Shown in pieces: positions 24,428-37,200 of a stretch of DNA of 64,000 nt. The first letter of the stretch is position 1. Every line of letters begins with the position of its first letter. A program made the translations under genes and the position numbers. This stretch comes from Glycine soja (taxonomy: Eukaryota > Streptophyta > Magnoliopsida > Fabales > Fabaceae). Below the pieces are notes generated by a model, which did not search any database, was not told the origin of the DNA, and was given only the letters and a program-made list of their open reading frames with translations. Location of the stretch: NCBI RefSeq assembly GCF_004193775.1, contig NC_041008.1, positions 7,394,731-7,458,730 of the forward strand. The letters are read 5' to 3'.

Positions 24428-27400
24428 AATGAATGGTATCGGATGCATGAAATCTTTTTTTTTTCTTGGTTAACTTTATAGAGCTATTGGGTCATGATAA
24501 ATCGTTAAGTAGTGTGTATAAATTTGTTGAGGATCGTGTTGTTATAATGTTATAATGTTATGTTATGTATGTATGTTTGCATTTTGGCCCTTGGAGGGTT
24601 ACTTTGAGTGCTCTTTTTGTTGCACCGTTTGCAATAAATGAACACGTTTTGTAACGTCCTTTCCTTCATTTATTTTTCAGAATTTCTTTTAGGTTTGACA
24701 ATGATATGTGTAATGAGGGGAATTGAATTGAAGCTCATGATCTGACAATGTTTATTTAAAATGAGAATAAATTTTCTTTAAAAGAGTTTTGTCGTATCGA
24801 ACTTGTGTTGTGAGATGGGATGTGATGTGTTTCTAGTTATGGTTTTCCCAGATGTTACTAATTGTTGTATATTTGTACTTAGAATCTTTACGTTCAAATG
24901 TCCACGTGTGTGTGCTCATGTTTCAACCGTTGACATATATGTAACATATTCTCTCCAAGGACACACTTCTCTTATAAAATTGAAACTTGTGTGGTATCGG
25001 CTGAAAAATCATGTTAATTTGGGATTAGGATTTAATTAGGATCCTTTGCTCATTAGAGAAAACAAACAGAGATGTTTTCTTTTCTTTGTCTCTCTAGTGG
25101 GGAGATAAGTCTAACTTTAATTACTTTTAGGCAGAGACAGAGAAACAAAGAGAATTTTATCCCAATTGTTTTCCGAATTTGAGGTATTTAATTAGCGACA
25201 CATACAAAGACATGAGTAATACTGCATTTTTCACATATTATGTAATATACGTATTAACTTGATTATTCCTTTCATTAGCAGCAGAGAGAAGGACCAAGAA
25301 TATTCTTAGTTTCCCTAAAGAGCCTTGGTTTTAAAACTATCTTTGCCGGTTTGTTTATGATACTCACGATGACATTTATATAAATCTGTGTAAATTAGCT
25401 TAACTTATAAAAAAAAAATCACCTTTTTACCAGTTTTACCATTTCGAAACAATTATTAATAATGAAATGTGCCACTTCTTCTCACTTGCCTGATATGTGA
25501 TTGAAACCGATAAACTAGTTATATTTCTATACTATTAATAAAAATATTAGGATATTTTAGTGCTCACATTTTTTTTCCTCATTTTATTCCTAAAATAAAC
25601 TTTTCAATTTTTTTATTTATTTCTATGACTACTCTTTTTAACCAACATACACCCACTCAATGCTAAAAACTACCTAATATTACTTTTATTTTATTATTTT
25701 TAAATGTAAAAAGACACGAACTCCCTCGTTATAAGAAAAAGAATTATATTATTTATTTTATAATATTATTTTCTATACTTCTTTCCGTTAGAAGACTTGT
25801 TTTTATTTTATACTTCTTTCTTTCTCTTTTTATTTATTTGTTATAAAAAATCCAAATTCATTGTAAAAATATAATGTCTACAGTAAGATAATTACAAATT
25901 CTTTTAGAATTTGAATGAAATAAATTGATTGTGTATAAAAATTTATATAGTTACCCGATCACATATATATTATTATGTATTATAAATTGATTAATTTTTA
26001 TAATAATTACCTAAAAACTTATAAAAAATTATTTACATTAGCAGAATATCGACATTCAACACTTTCTTAAAAAAAATAACATTTTGATGTATTGAGCGTT
26101 TATTTGGAATAGTTGTAAATTTTAAGAAACATTGGTATGTTTTTAAACTTTTTAATAAGTTGGTGAAAATCTTTGATTTTTTTTTTTATAAATAAATTAA
26201 ACTAAACACATTTAATTTCAGATGAGCAAGCTTCAAGATATACATATTTTCTTGCCTTAAATTCCTATGAGTATTACAAATTTAAAATTGTTTTTCACAA
26301 ATAAATCATATATAATTTCAATTTTTGTAAATACAAGGCCACACAAATATTATCCACATGCAGAAGACATTAATATTGCGTCTGTAAAGTAAAATCACTG
26401 TGAACAACAATTTTTTCTTTTCTAAATATTTAATGCAGATATTATTAAATTTTATAGTGCAGTAAAGGCATTCGAAAGGTCTCCTTAAAAACCGGTTCAT
26501 AAGGGGGTGGTCTACCCAGCTATATAAGCACTTATCATGTTCATGAATTACCATGTGCGACTATTCTTAACAGATATATCATAATATAAGCTTTGGTGTC
26601 ATTTGTTTATTTAATCAAATTGAGTGGGAAAGACGGCTTGTGCACTAAGCAACAGGCATAAAAATAATAACACAGCAATAAGGTGAAGAAGCTGCGAATT
26701 GCGCCCCCTGATTCTCCCATTATAACATTTTCATTCTTCTACACATATCTTAGCATTCTAACTATGATATCATATCTCTTGTCCATTTTACCCTTAAAAA
26801 AAATAATTTCTATATAAGGATTAACTATGCATCAAACATTAATCGGCACTTTTTCATAGACCCCCAGAAAGGGATGGTCTTTCTCACAGTGCATGAAAAA
26901 AAAGTTCAAAAGTAGATTTCTTTTGTAGCGCAAGTATTTATTTTAAAAAGAAAATCATCCACGGTGATAAGCATGAATAAGTACCACTCATCATTATGGA
27001 TTTTGATGCAGTAAAAACAATGTTGATTATAGTGTACTAGCTAAATAATTTAATTTTACGTCACGTTCATTTTCTTATTATATATAAATTTAATTTTTCG
27101 TTCTCAAAAAAAAATATTCTTAAGATCAATTTGCTTCTTTTAGTAAATTATTACATATTTTATATTTTTAAATTTCTTTTAAATACTATAATTAATCTAA
27201 ATTCAATCACTTTGAATTTGAATATAAATTTTGAAATTTGATATACTATATCAAATCAATCAATAAACATATCATATTTCCTAGAGATATAAGTTTTTCC
27301 CTTCTCTACTTATAGGAGAATCATTGTGTGGTCTTAGGTTCCTAACCTCACTTTCCCTTACCAAGCATGGTTTCTCACGAAAAGCTCCAAACTTTGTTCG

Positions 27401-28640
27401 TTAGTTTCTTCCTTAGTTAGCGTAACCCTAGTCTTCTTTCTCGTGGAGGTTAAGCCATGGAAATCATCTACGCCCCCACGACATGCATTGACTGAATCTG
27501 CCACCATTAGCAACCCTATCCTAGTAATTTCCTGACAATAACCAAATATGAACAAGAAGAAGGCCCAAAACAATAATGCCTAAAAAAATATTATTTTTTT
27601 TAGTTTAATTTTCACGTATAGTCTATATAAAAAATTTTATATTATCATCTAGTAAAAAAATTAAATATAATTTTAAAAATATTTATTATAAAAGTAGACA
27701 ATTTTTAATTTAATAAAAGTGTAAGAATCTTTACATTATTGATACATTCTTTTTTATTTTATATATATATATATATATATATTAAGTAAATACGTTAAGT
27801 TGAAATATTTTATTACTACGAACAAATTTTAGAAACTCAACAAATTTTAGCACGTTTTGACTTTTTGAAAATACAATCAAAAGGTAAGGTGATACACTGA
27901 CATACTCAAATAATATATATATTTTTTTATTTTATTTTAAACAGCAACCATGATGAGCTGGGCTCACCCTCTCATTAGTCATTCTGCAGCATTCACTTTT
28001 TACTTACAAAACAAAACTGAATATTTTAAGAAAGATTTTTTTTATTATTATTATTCATAGGGTTTGAAGAGATATTAGAAGATTTACAGTTGATCATAGA
28101 TATGATACATATATTTCATACAATAATTTATTTAATAACTAAATATTATATCTTTTTATCATTAATTCATTATAATATATAATTAATGATGTGCAAAGAA
28201 AAATAAGCACAAAAGAAAATATTAATGTACAAAATTTTATATAAATTATTACATAAATAGCATTTTTCTGAAATTAAAAAGTTGAAAGTACAACTAGTAC
28301 ATGTTTGTTTTACACCTGAAAACATTGTGGCACGTATTTTAATAATACAAATCTAACAGACAAAAATAAAAGCAAAAGTCCTCATGATAAAATGACTTTT
28401 GTATCAAATGTAACGTTGTAACGGAAAATCAAACATACCCTAAGAATAAGTTTATTTAGAAAAATAGAAAAGAATTAAAAAATATAAACTTTATTCATGA
28501 ACAAGAGATGAAACTGAAAAAGATATAAAATTAAAATTTATTCATTTTATTATTGATTTCACTCATTTTTGGAACTTGTTGGCTTCTAGCAAAAGGCTCT
28601 TCCATCCTATATACAAAGAAAGGAAATTAACAAGTGAGGG

Positions 28641-28686
28641 GGGGTCCGAAACTCAAAGAGCTTATCCACTGGTGGGGACGGACCCC
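28641..28686. other. GC-rich hairpin
   Basis: GGGGTCCG at 28641-28648 and its exact inverse CGGACCCC at 28679-28686 are separated by 30 bases. The stretch around it is the only GC-rich part of this neighbourhood. Function unknown. Confidence 0.4.
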
Positions 28687-29156
28687 TCTCCCTCTCTCCC
28701 TTAGCCGCAGATAATGAACGGACTGGATCATCTTCAACTCTTTAGTTTCGACAGAAATGAAATGATTGACATTTCATTGAGGACAGGCCATCTTCTGAGT
28801 ATGTTATGTTAAGTGTTACGAATCTATTCTTGCGGAACGCTAGAAGAGATCGAACCAGCCCACATTCAACCTCCATATTCCTCTACCAATAGTATATATA
28901 GTCTCTTGTGGACACAAATCAGAATTGCAAAACATTAATTAAATTGCTCATTGGGACGTCATGTATCTTTACTCAACATCTAATTTAGCCATTAATATTG
29001 AATAAGAATCAAATTGCACTATTATACATTTCATCAACTATTATTTTATTTAATATTTCTATTTCAATATTCCGAGCTTTATGGCACTAGGTTCATCCTA
29101 AAGCTCAACACTGTCAATTGTTGTGCTTTATCACTTTTTTACTTGTGGGTGAGTTT

Positions 29157-29159
<3 letters not shown>

Positions 29160-29193
<34 letters not shown>
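29160..29193. repeat. (TA)17 microsatellite
   Basis: An uninterrupted AT/TA run of about 34 bp. Confidence 0.95.
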
Positions 29194-29197
<4 letters not shown>

Positions 29198-29439
29198 TGT
29201 TTCAAATATAAAAAAAAATTAAAATAAAAAAGAGAAGAATTAATTTTAACTGTTAGATTATAATTTAAAATTTCACGGTTGAGATTAAAATTCCAAATTT
29301 TTAGTACATCACTGTCTTTGCTTACAGCCATGAAGGAAAATTGAAATTCATGAACGAACAAAAGCATTGTGATGCATCATCAAGGCGGCCACGGTGGTGA
29401 AGGCAAACAGATCTGGAGTCTGTGGAGGTGGGCATGGCT

Positions 29440-29530
29440 ACAAGGGCAGAGAGTGGTACTGGCTTGGTCGTTTGAGTAAGTCTTGGGTTTAAGTCTTACA
29501 AATGGATAAAATATGGTTGGGAGGAAATTT
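29440..29530 (+). mobile_element. SINE-like, tRNA-derived repeat
   Basis: Contains TGGTCGTTTGAGTAAG resembling an internal Pol III A box and GGGTTTAAGTCTTACAAATGG resembling the B-box region of plant Au-type SINEs, followed by ATAAAATATGGTTGGGAGG. The 5' and 3' ends are not clear. Confidence 0.4.
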
Positions 29531-32194
29531 TTTTACTAAAGGTGGATAATTAAGTTCCATGATCAAGATTAATCATTGAAAAAGTCAATAAACACTTTCA
29601 ACTAATAACATGGTAATAAAAAAATATTAAACAATAACTATATATATGTAAGTTAACAATGTTTTTAAGGTTTGTTAATGTATACATTTTTTTAATGTGA
29701 GTACCTTAAGAAGGTATAATTAGATATTCTCTTAAAATACATCAATAGTAAAATTCCCTCTCATAATTACGTAATTTAATTCAATTTCTCTCCCTGTATA
29801 TAGTAGTTTTGAGCCACACATATCAGGCTGTTATATTGAATATTTGATTAATCTGAGTTGAATCATATTATACCATTGCGAGTGAGAAAATTCCCTCTCA
29901 TTGTCTTGATGTTATGATTGTTATCCTTTGCAAAAAAGAATTAAAGTGGGCAGTTAGTTAAAACTTTAAAGTTCTAGCTAGCTAGTTACCCATTTTGCCA
30001 CCAAAGAGTTAGGAATAATTTAACACACTCTTAAATGTTGATAGACCGAACCATTTTATTACGGCTCGATCTGATCTGCAATTGCTGCCAAAGGGCCAGA
30101 ACACAAATGAATTTGGCGCCTAACTGTTTGATTGGCTAGAAGAGCTTAAGACAAAGAATGCAAAACTTCTGTTTGTTGGGTCAATAACAATTTTTTTGAA
30201 AACTACAGTATTTTTTTTAAGGCCTTCAAAACTACAGTATGGATATGACATGGCAAAATATAAATATTATTAACATTGTAACTTCAGTAAGCAAAAATAT
30301 TTTTTTAAAAAACACCTAAGATGGAAAAGAGTGAAATAGCATTTTGTTTCACTTAGTAGCATAGTAAATAATCCCTCAACAAATTTATGTTTTGCATGAA
30401 GTGATTTATTAAGTACAGGGTAGGTAATCATTTCTATTTTGAGATATTGATATCCATTTAAGAAATTAACTTTTCTTGATAGATATTATTTCATACATAT
30501 ATACTTGAGGATTGAATCTTTGATCACATATTTAAAGGACATGATTATCTGTCAACCATATTATATAACATAAGGTATTCATACATACAATACAATCTAA
30601 GTACTCAATATATATAGGTATACCAACCATTTTCAGAATACCATGTAAGGCTAGTGACTAACATATCACATTCAGACACACCATATTATCCTTTCACTCA
30701 TAGCTATAGTATGACCAGAAAGTTGATCTCCACTTTGGCGTTGAGCATATAAGCTCAACTTTGATGTCTTTCTATAGCAAACATTGTCAGGGTGCAATAA
30801 CGGTGGTGATAAGAGACCACATGAATGATCCTTTTATTAGTGGAACACACAGGAAAATATTAGCTAACTCAATTTTTGTGGCATGAGATGCTCGCCCTTC
30901 TGACACAGACAGTCCTTGCAATTTTAGGAAGTTATTTTTCAAAACATAAGATAATGCAAACCTCTGCCACACGCTAAGGGGGTCACAAATCCTGCAGGAA
31001 TATAGAGGTCATTATTCAATATCTGCAAATGAAAACTCTTGCCTTTGAAGATTGGTATTGCAATTGGTTTGTTTCTCAAAAAATTAAACAGAATGGCCCA
31101 TGTGGTAGCAGAGAATATGCTGGAAAATTTGCTGCCACTAGATCGGTCTAGTATCTTTCTCATAAAGTTGCATTAGTTTTGAGTTGGAGCTTGGTTTGTT
31201 GTGTCTTTCTGTTGGTCTCTTTTGATTTTGGTTTTCTGGCCTTTGTGGCAGTCTTTCTACTGACCATAAATCTAAAGAGGGTAGAGTGGCCCAACTTGGA
31301 GGATGAACTTTGGGTCCATCCAGATGCTAATGGTACTAATTTCTGTAACCTATAGTCAAATACTTTTAACTCTACAACATGAAGGAAGAATTGTGAAGTG
31401 AAAAATAGGTGACAAAACATTTTACTTTATCTTAAATACTGTTATAAAGGAATTTTTCTTTACTATGTGTAATAAAATAAGGAAATACTTAACTGTGTTT
31501 TTTTTTATAGAAAACTTTATTACCTACGAAAAAAACAAAAAGGAGATGAAAGAAAGGGCAATGGGTTTTTTTTCTTACCTGTTGCAACTTGTTCATAGTT
31601 TCATTTCACCTTTTGACTTTGAAATGCAGTTCTCAACTCAATTGCATTTACTATTTAATTGTGTTTTCAATTCAATTCATGCAAACCGCAAAGCTCTCAA
31701 CCCCAATTGCATTTAATGAAATCCTCACTAATAGTAGCACCCTTCTAAAGCTACTACATTATTGAATAAAATATTAAATGACGTCCAGACACAACAAAAT
31801 GTAACCTCAAACAGACCGAAGAGTTAACAAACTCAAATCCCAATTAGATTGAACTGGTAGGACTTTAGTTATTTTTGTTGTCACAATTAAAAATTCATAT
31901 GACAGTATATTAGGAGGAAGGGGTCAGAGTAGTCAAAGCAAAACCATGTTTGTATCTAAATGAAAGGTTTGAAGTTAGATAACATTGTATTGTGAGAGGA
32001 TGGACTAGAGTATCTTTAACGATGCAAGTCTAATGCGTTGCTTACCGTAATTATTTTTAACTTTTTTATGAGCATAATTTTTTTATATATATAATTTAAG
32101 CAACTTTTTTTCTTCATTAATGTAACGTTGTTGTCTCTGCCATTTTTTGGTGACATGTGTTATATCAACTCCTACTTTGAAAATAAAAGTTCAA

Positions 32195-32495
32195 CATATA
32201 AACAACTAGTGAGACTCAAGTGCAGCTTTCTTCTTCTTCTTCGATGTAAGGAGCGGTTCCTTAAATGAGGAGGAATCTGTCCTTATTAAGAACCCCTCCT
32301 CAGCTTTATTTAATGATATTTTGAGAGAAGATGTGAATGTTCAATAAGAAAAAGTGCTTGAGCAACTGAGAATAAAGTTACTCTTAATAATATGCCAACG
32401 TCACATTTATAAGGATAAGTAGTCAATTAACACACTACGCCACCTGTTATTAATAATTTGGTAACATAACAAAAAGGTTTCCTTACTATTATTAG
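32195..32495. repeat. Dispersed repeat, copy A
   Basis: About 300 bp that recur, in the same orientation, at 44366-44725. Shared phrases include ATATAAACAACTAGTGA, TTTCTTCTTCTTC, AATCTGTCCTTATTAAGAAC and CACATTTATAAGGATAAGTA. Copy A lacks the roughly 90-bp insert found in copy B. The nature of the parent element is unknown. Confidence 0.8.
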
Positions 32496-33148
32496 GTAAA
32501 ACGGAATGTCAATTAATCAAAGAAATTTAGGTAGAAAATTACAACTTTCATTGAGAGTCTAATCAAGCCCTGCTTTCTCCTTCAAGACGGAAACATTGAT
32601 GTTTAGTTATTGGAAACTAAGTGAAATTCATATTATAGTTTCGTGAAATTATGCAATTGATCAAGAAAAAGGTAAATTAATTAAATAATGTAACAGCATC
32701 CGTCAAGAGAACTAAGAACAGTAATACTTGAGATAAATAAAATAACAGATCCACATATAATTGCTGAGATCAGAAAATGGAACACAATCCAGATGATGAT
32801 TTGATTTCATATCAAGCTTAGTAACTCTCTAAGTTACAATTTTACACAACATGGTGTTCCCGGCCGTCATCTAGTCTCCTGATAAGGAGTGAGGAATAAT
32901 ATGTAGCATTTACCGTAGCAAGTGGGGTTTTATATGTATACAAGCAAGGAAAAAGAATGAAAAAAGATTTTATTAGTAATTTTGGGTCATATATATATAT
33001 ATATATAATGAGTTAGGATCATTATATAATTAGTTAAAATATTAAATAGGTTTAATTAATATAAAAATATGACTGAAGACATATATGTTATGAAATGATA
33101 ATTATGTAGATACCAGTAATATTTGATGGCCAAATTATAATGATCAAA

Positions 33149-33542
33149 TGTGGGATTAACAGATGCACTATCTCCCTTCAACCCTTTGAGCGAAATGTGA
33201 CAATAGGGGTTATGGCCCACATTTGTACAAAGGAGTCACAACACAGTTTCTCTTTATCCCGTCACCGATCAGAATAGAGAAAATAAAGAATATTATGCAC
33301 AAAGAGATTTCATCATCATTCTATTAGGGCTAATCCAACTTCTGTATACATATTTCATCATGATCTTGAGCATGGGGATACAAAAAGATTCTATTCATTT
33401 CTGTATAGTAATTTCTCTTTCTCTACATGAATGGAAAACATGTGATTAGGATTGATAATTGTCTGTTACTGTTAGAAAGAAATTAGGTTGATTGATTGAA
33501 TCCATATATTTGAAATTAAATCCCAACATTTGGTATCAGAGC
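33149..33542 (+). mobile_element. Lone Copia-type LTR with primer-binding site
   Basis: A candidate LTR runs from TGTGGGATT (33149) to AATCCCAACA (33528); these ends are inverted relatives of each other, as in Ty1-Copia LTRs. Two bases later TGGTATCAGAGC (33531-33542) is an exact initiator-methionine tRNA primer-binding site. No gag-pol sequence follows and no second LTR was seen, so this is a 5' remnant of an old element. Confidence 0.75.
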
Positions 33543-34208
33543 AACCCCATACTTATTCATGCATGATGTTTGGATAATGTTTTGAGAAAACAAAATAAGA
33601 TTATCACATTATAACAGAATGAACAATGATATAAAATGATATAAAGGGTGATTAGTAACATCAAATTAATATGACAATTGAAACACATGTAGAGTAACGC
33701 TAAGGTGCAGGCATAACAATTTGATGTGTTAATTGGGTTATGCATTTTAGGAGTATCATGCACATATTTCATGTTGTGGGATAGTAGGTATAAATTTAAA
33801 TGCATCATTTATGTGTTTGTTGTTATTTTTAGAGGCCACTGCAATATATTAAAATAATAATAATGAACTTCTAAATTTAAAATAAATAAATAAATAAAGT
33901 TACAATAATTTACTCAAGAAACATTTTAAGTTTGAATTTAGTGCATCAATGTTTAGAATTCACTTATGGTATATCATTTTAATTATTTAGCATTTAAAAA
34001 GATTAATTGAATCAAGATATCACCAAAGTGATTTCTCTTGTGTAGATTGTTCACCAGAAAATGTTAAATGTTAACGTGTGTGATTATTTATATGAATGAT
34101 GATTGGCCCAAAAAAAAGTTATCATTTAATTAAGTTACATGCACACCAGTGATTTACATTCATCCTATTCCTATCCTAATGGCCAGCAACGTGAATGTAA
34201 AAAAGTAA

Positions 34209-37200
34209 TCAAATGGTTAGATTCTCCTGAATGGCAATGAATGATCCTACAATCTTTCCTCCCACATCCGGAAACTCTTCGTGGCCCGGGAGGGATCTTA
34301 CCTTACCCTTTCGATCGACTTCTACCGGGTACTTGAGCAGATGCCCTGTCATTTCTGTTACATCATTTGATGCAAATTGCTTCCAGTTCAGCTCACCCAT
34401 TGTTCTAATCCTACTAACACATTCAAGGCTCTCTGGTTGTAAGAAGCAGTCTTCAATCGTACCCGTATGTTCAGCCCAAAGTGACATCCTATATCCATGG
34501 ATCTGCATGGTATTGGTCAGGAAATGTGTATTAATATTAACAAAATGTAAAACTAACTGTGTGGTTCACAACCCATATTCTTTCCCTTCGTACCAGAAAC
34601 ATATATATTAGTAAAACAGAGACGCTAAATTAAGAACTTTTAGTTCCTTAAAAGTTAGATTGACATGCATATTTGGATTCGAGGGAATTAGAGAAACATT
34701 AGAGAAACCAAAGTAAAGCCAAAGGTGGTTTTGTGGCCTGAGGATCAAGAGGGTCACGTTGGCTGGTTGATTGGATTTAACTCACCTAAAGTGAAACGTG
34801 CATAATTTGTTATACATGTAATTTATCACAACTTCAACTATTCATTTTTCAATCAGTGGTTGTCATAAAGGCTTAAAGTAAATGTGAGAAGCCACTAAGT
34901 ACAAACTTAAAAAATGCTTACTTGCCCACGAGGATGATACTGGCTTCTTGCCCAGGTATGATGAGGTTGGTACGCACCCATTGCAATCTCGGTGTCCCTT
35001 GTTCCTTCCATAGAGCGCTGGTTGATGTTTGCAGACCCCAATATGACATATTCATCATCAACTATCATGCCTTTTGAATGAACATAAATCATGAAACGGC
35101 GATTGTTTCTACTAAATGCCTGGACAAAGAGCACCGGTACACAAGTTTAAAATTGCATTAACCAAAGGGAGATTGCATGCCACAAAACAGACGACTAAGA
35201 TGCTTATATTGATTGTTAGAATATTTGTTTTACTAGTAAGACAAGCATTTCACAGAATTAAGAAAAAACAATTAAGACATTTGGATAAATAATATAACAG
35301 CTTTTCACAGTTTACACAACAAAATAACAGTTTATAACGAGCTATTTGGAAGCAACTTTTTTTTATTCATCGGTACTAGATATCTATAACTATATACGAA
35401 TCACTGTTTCATGGCACTATGGAAGCAGAAAAATGTAACTGAAAAGGGAAGAGGGGATGGAGAGAATAAAATTCATACTTGTGGACTATTTGCTGGCGGA
35501 GGAGTTCCAGACACAGTGATATTCTCGTACATATCTATGGCCTCCCTATTGCCAAGACAAAAAAAGTTCAAATAGTCTTGTGGAGAGAATGCTGTTTCAA
35601 GCCCAACTTCAACCAAAGCCTTGTAAATTGTCTCATACATCATTTGCATTGTTTTATGCTGAAATTTTTATAAAATAAAATTCATAGTAAGTATGAAACT
35701 ATAAAAAAGAAAACTATATTTTGGAAGCAACATCTTTAACTAAAATAGTAAGAGAAGTAGGGAAGACACGATACTTTTAGTGTATATTCTGGGGCCAGAA
35801 TTCACATAACTACAATCCACTTATAAATTAGTTGTTCCAGCTTCACACAAGTTTAAGTAATTTCTTATATTCTGATGAGTAGAGAAATCAACAGATCAAC
35901 TGAGCATTCAAAATCTCAATTTATTAGCAAGAATTCAAGTGGCATAATATGAAAGTTGGCCTTTATCTTCTGCGAGGTAGCATACCTGCCAAAATAGAAT
36001 TCTTTGGGTGGCAGCACCAGTTGGAACACCCTCTGGCCACATTGGAATAACAATGTACACTGCAAATCTCTCATTTGCCCTTATCTTTGCAGCAATCTTC
36101 AGCGCAATTTCCATAGGAATTAAATTATTAGCACCTGCAAAAACATGCAATTTTAACATTGAAAGGAGATATTTGAAATAAATGTAATTAACCTCATTAA
36201 TTATTCATCTTCACCATGTTATGTTATACAGAAAAACACTAGGAGTGTCTAGTGGTGAGGAGTTCAAGTAATTTGCAAGAGGTCATAGGTTCAAACCTCC
36301 TTGTCATCAATGTAGCCAAAGAAAAAGAACACAGAAAAGATACAGTTTATAGGCGGAGGCTTGTCATTAATGTATAAAAGGCACTAAATATTTGATCACA
36401 CATCTGAAAATACAAATGCAAACGTTAAATCTTCACTTTATTAACTTTTAAAGGAAACCATGGGGATTTATATTTCAGTGAGCTTTGGCTACAAATAATT
36501 TAAAGATATGAAAATAGATATATCAGACCAGCTATGACATACTCATGTAATTTCTAGAGAATATGATATATATAAAATGCACAAAACATAACACATCATA
36601 GATTTGAAAGGAAATGATATTTTTTCTTTAATATAATTTTCAATTCATTCAGTTTAATTCGTAAAATAGTTCTACATAATGGATTTTGGCATTGGACGCT
36701 TTATCCATACAAAAGCTGATATACCGGGATAATCTATTTATGTTCTACAAAATCTTCAGCACACTAAAAGAAGGAAATCTTGAAGCAAACAAGCCACATG
36801 TGTTCAGAAGAGGAGTTCCATACCAAGGTCTTTATGTTGACTCCAATTATATGAAGACCCAATGAAATATTGATTCTCTATATAAATGTAATGTTGTGCA
36901 GCACGAATGGCCTTTACATATGCTGTATGTATGCTCATGTCAATCAGCACATTCTTCCCACATACTAGATTCTGCAAAAACACAGTAATGTTTAACTATC
37001 CCATCATCACACCTAAGATGGCTCAAGTATGACGAATTGAAATCTAGCACGTGTAAGAAAACTTAGAAACATTAAAATCTTTCACTCACCATGCTTGATG
37101 CATCTTTTGGCTCCTTTGGAAACCCCTTGACAGAACTTGAATCAATTGAACGGAATATCTGTATTCCAAAGCATGTACATTAAATAGTTACATTTAACTA

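Larger units (their letters stand above)
24430..32190. other. Long gene-poor, AT-rich region
   Basis: No gene is recognised over about 7.8 kb. Slightly GC-richer stretches at 27300-27570, 28570-28900 and 30720-31420 carry short minus-strand frames (up to 86 codons) with no protein I can identify; the last could be remnants of an old exon-bearing sequence. Microsatellites and a SINE-like copy are listed separately. Confidence 0.5.

Noticed and set aside
27358..27573. 71-codon minus-strand frame in a GC-richer patch
   Set aside because: No recognisable domain, no supporting splice sites or promoter; too short to claim as a gene.
30787..31420. Three adjacent minus-strand frames that look exon-like
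   Set aside because: I tried to read them as B3-domain, transposase or retroelement pieces, but no diagnostic motif holds up and no splice pattern joins them convincingly.
36240..36310. tRNA gene candidate (A-box-like and B-box-like motifs)
   Set aside because: No acceptor stem or cloverleaf can be formed by eye; it fits a tRNA-derived SINE better.
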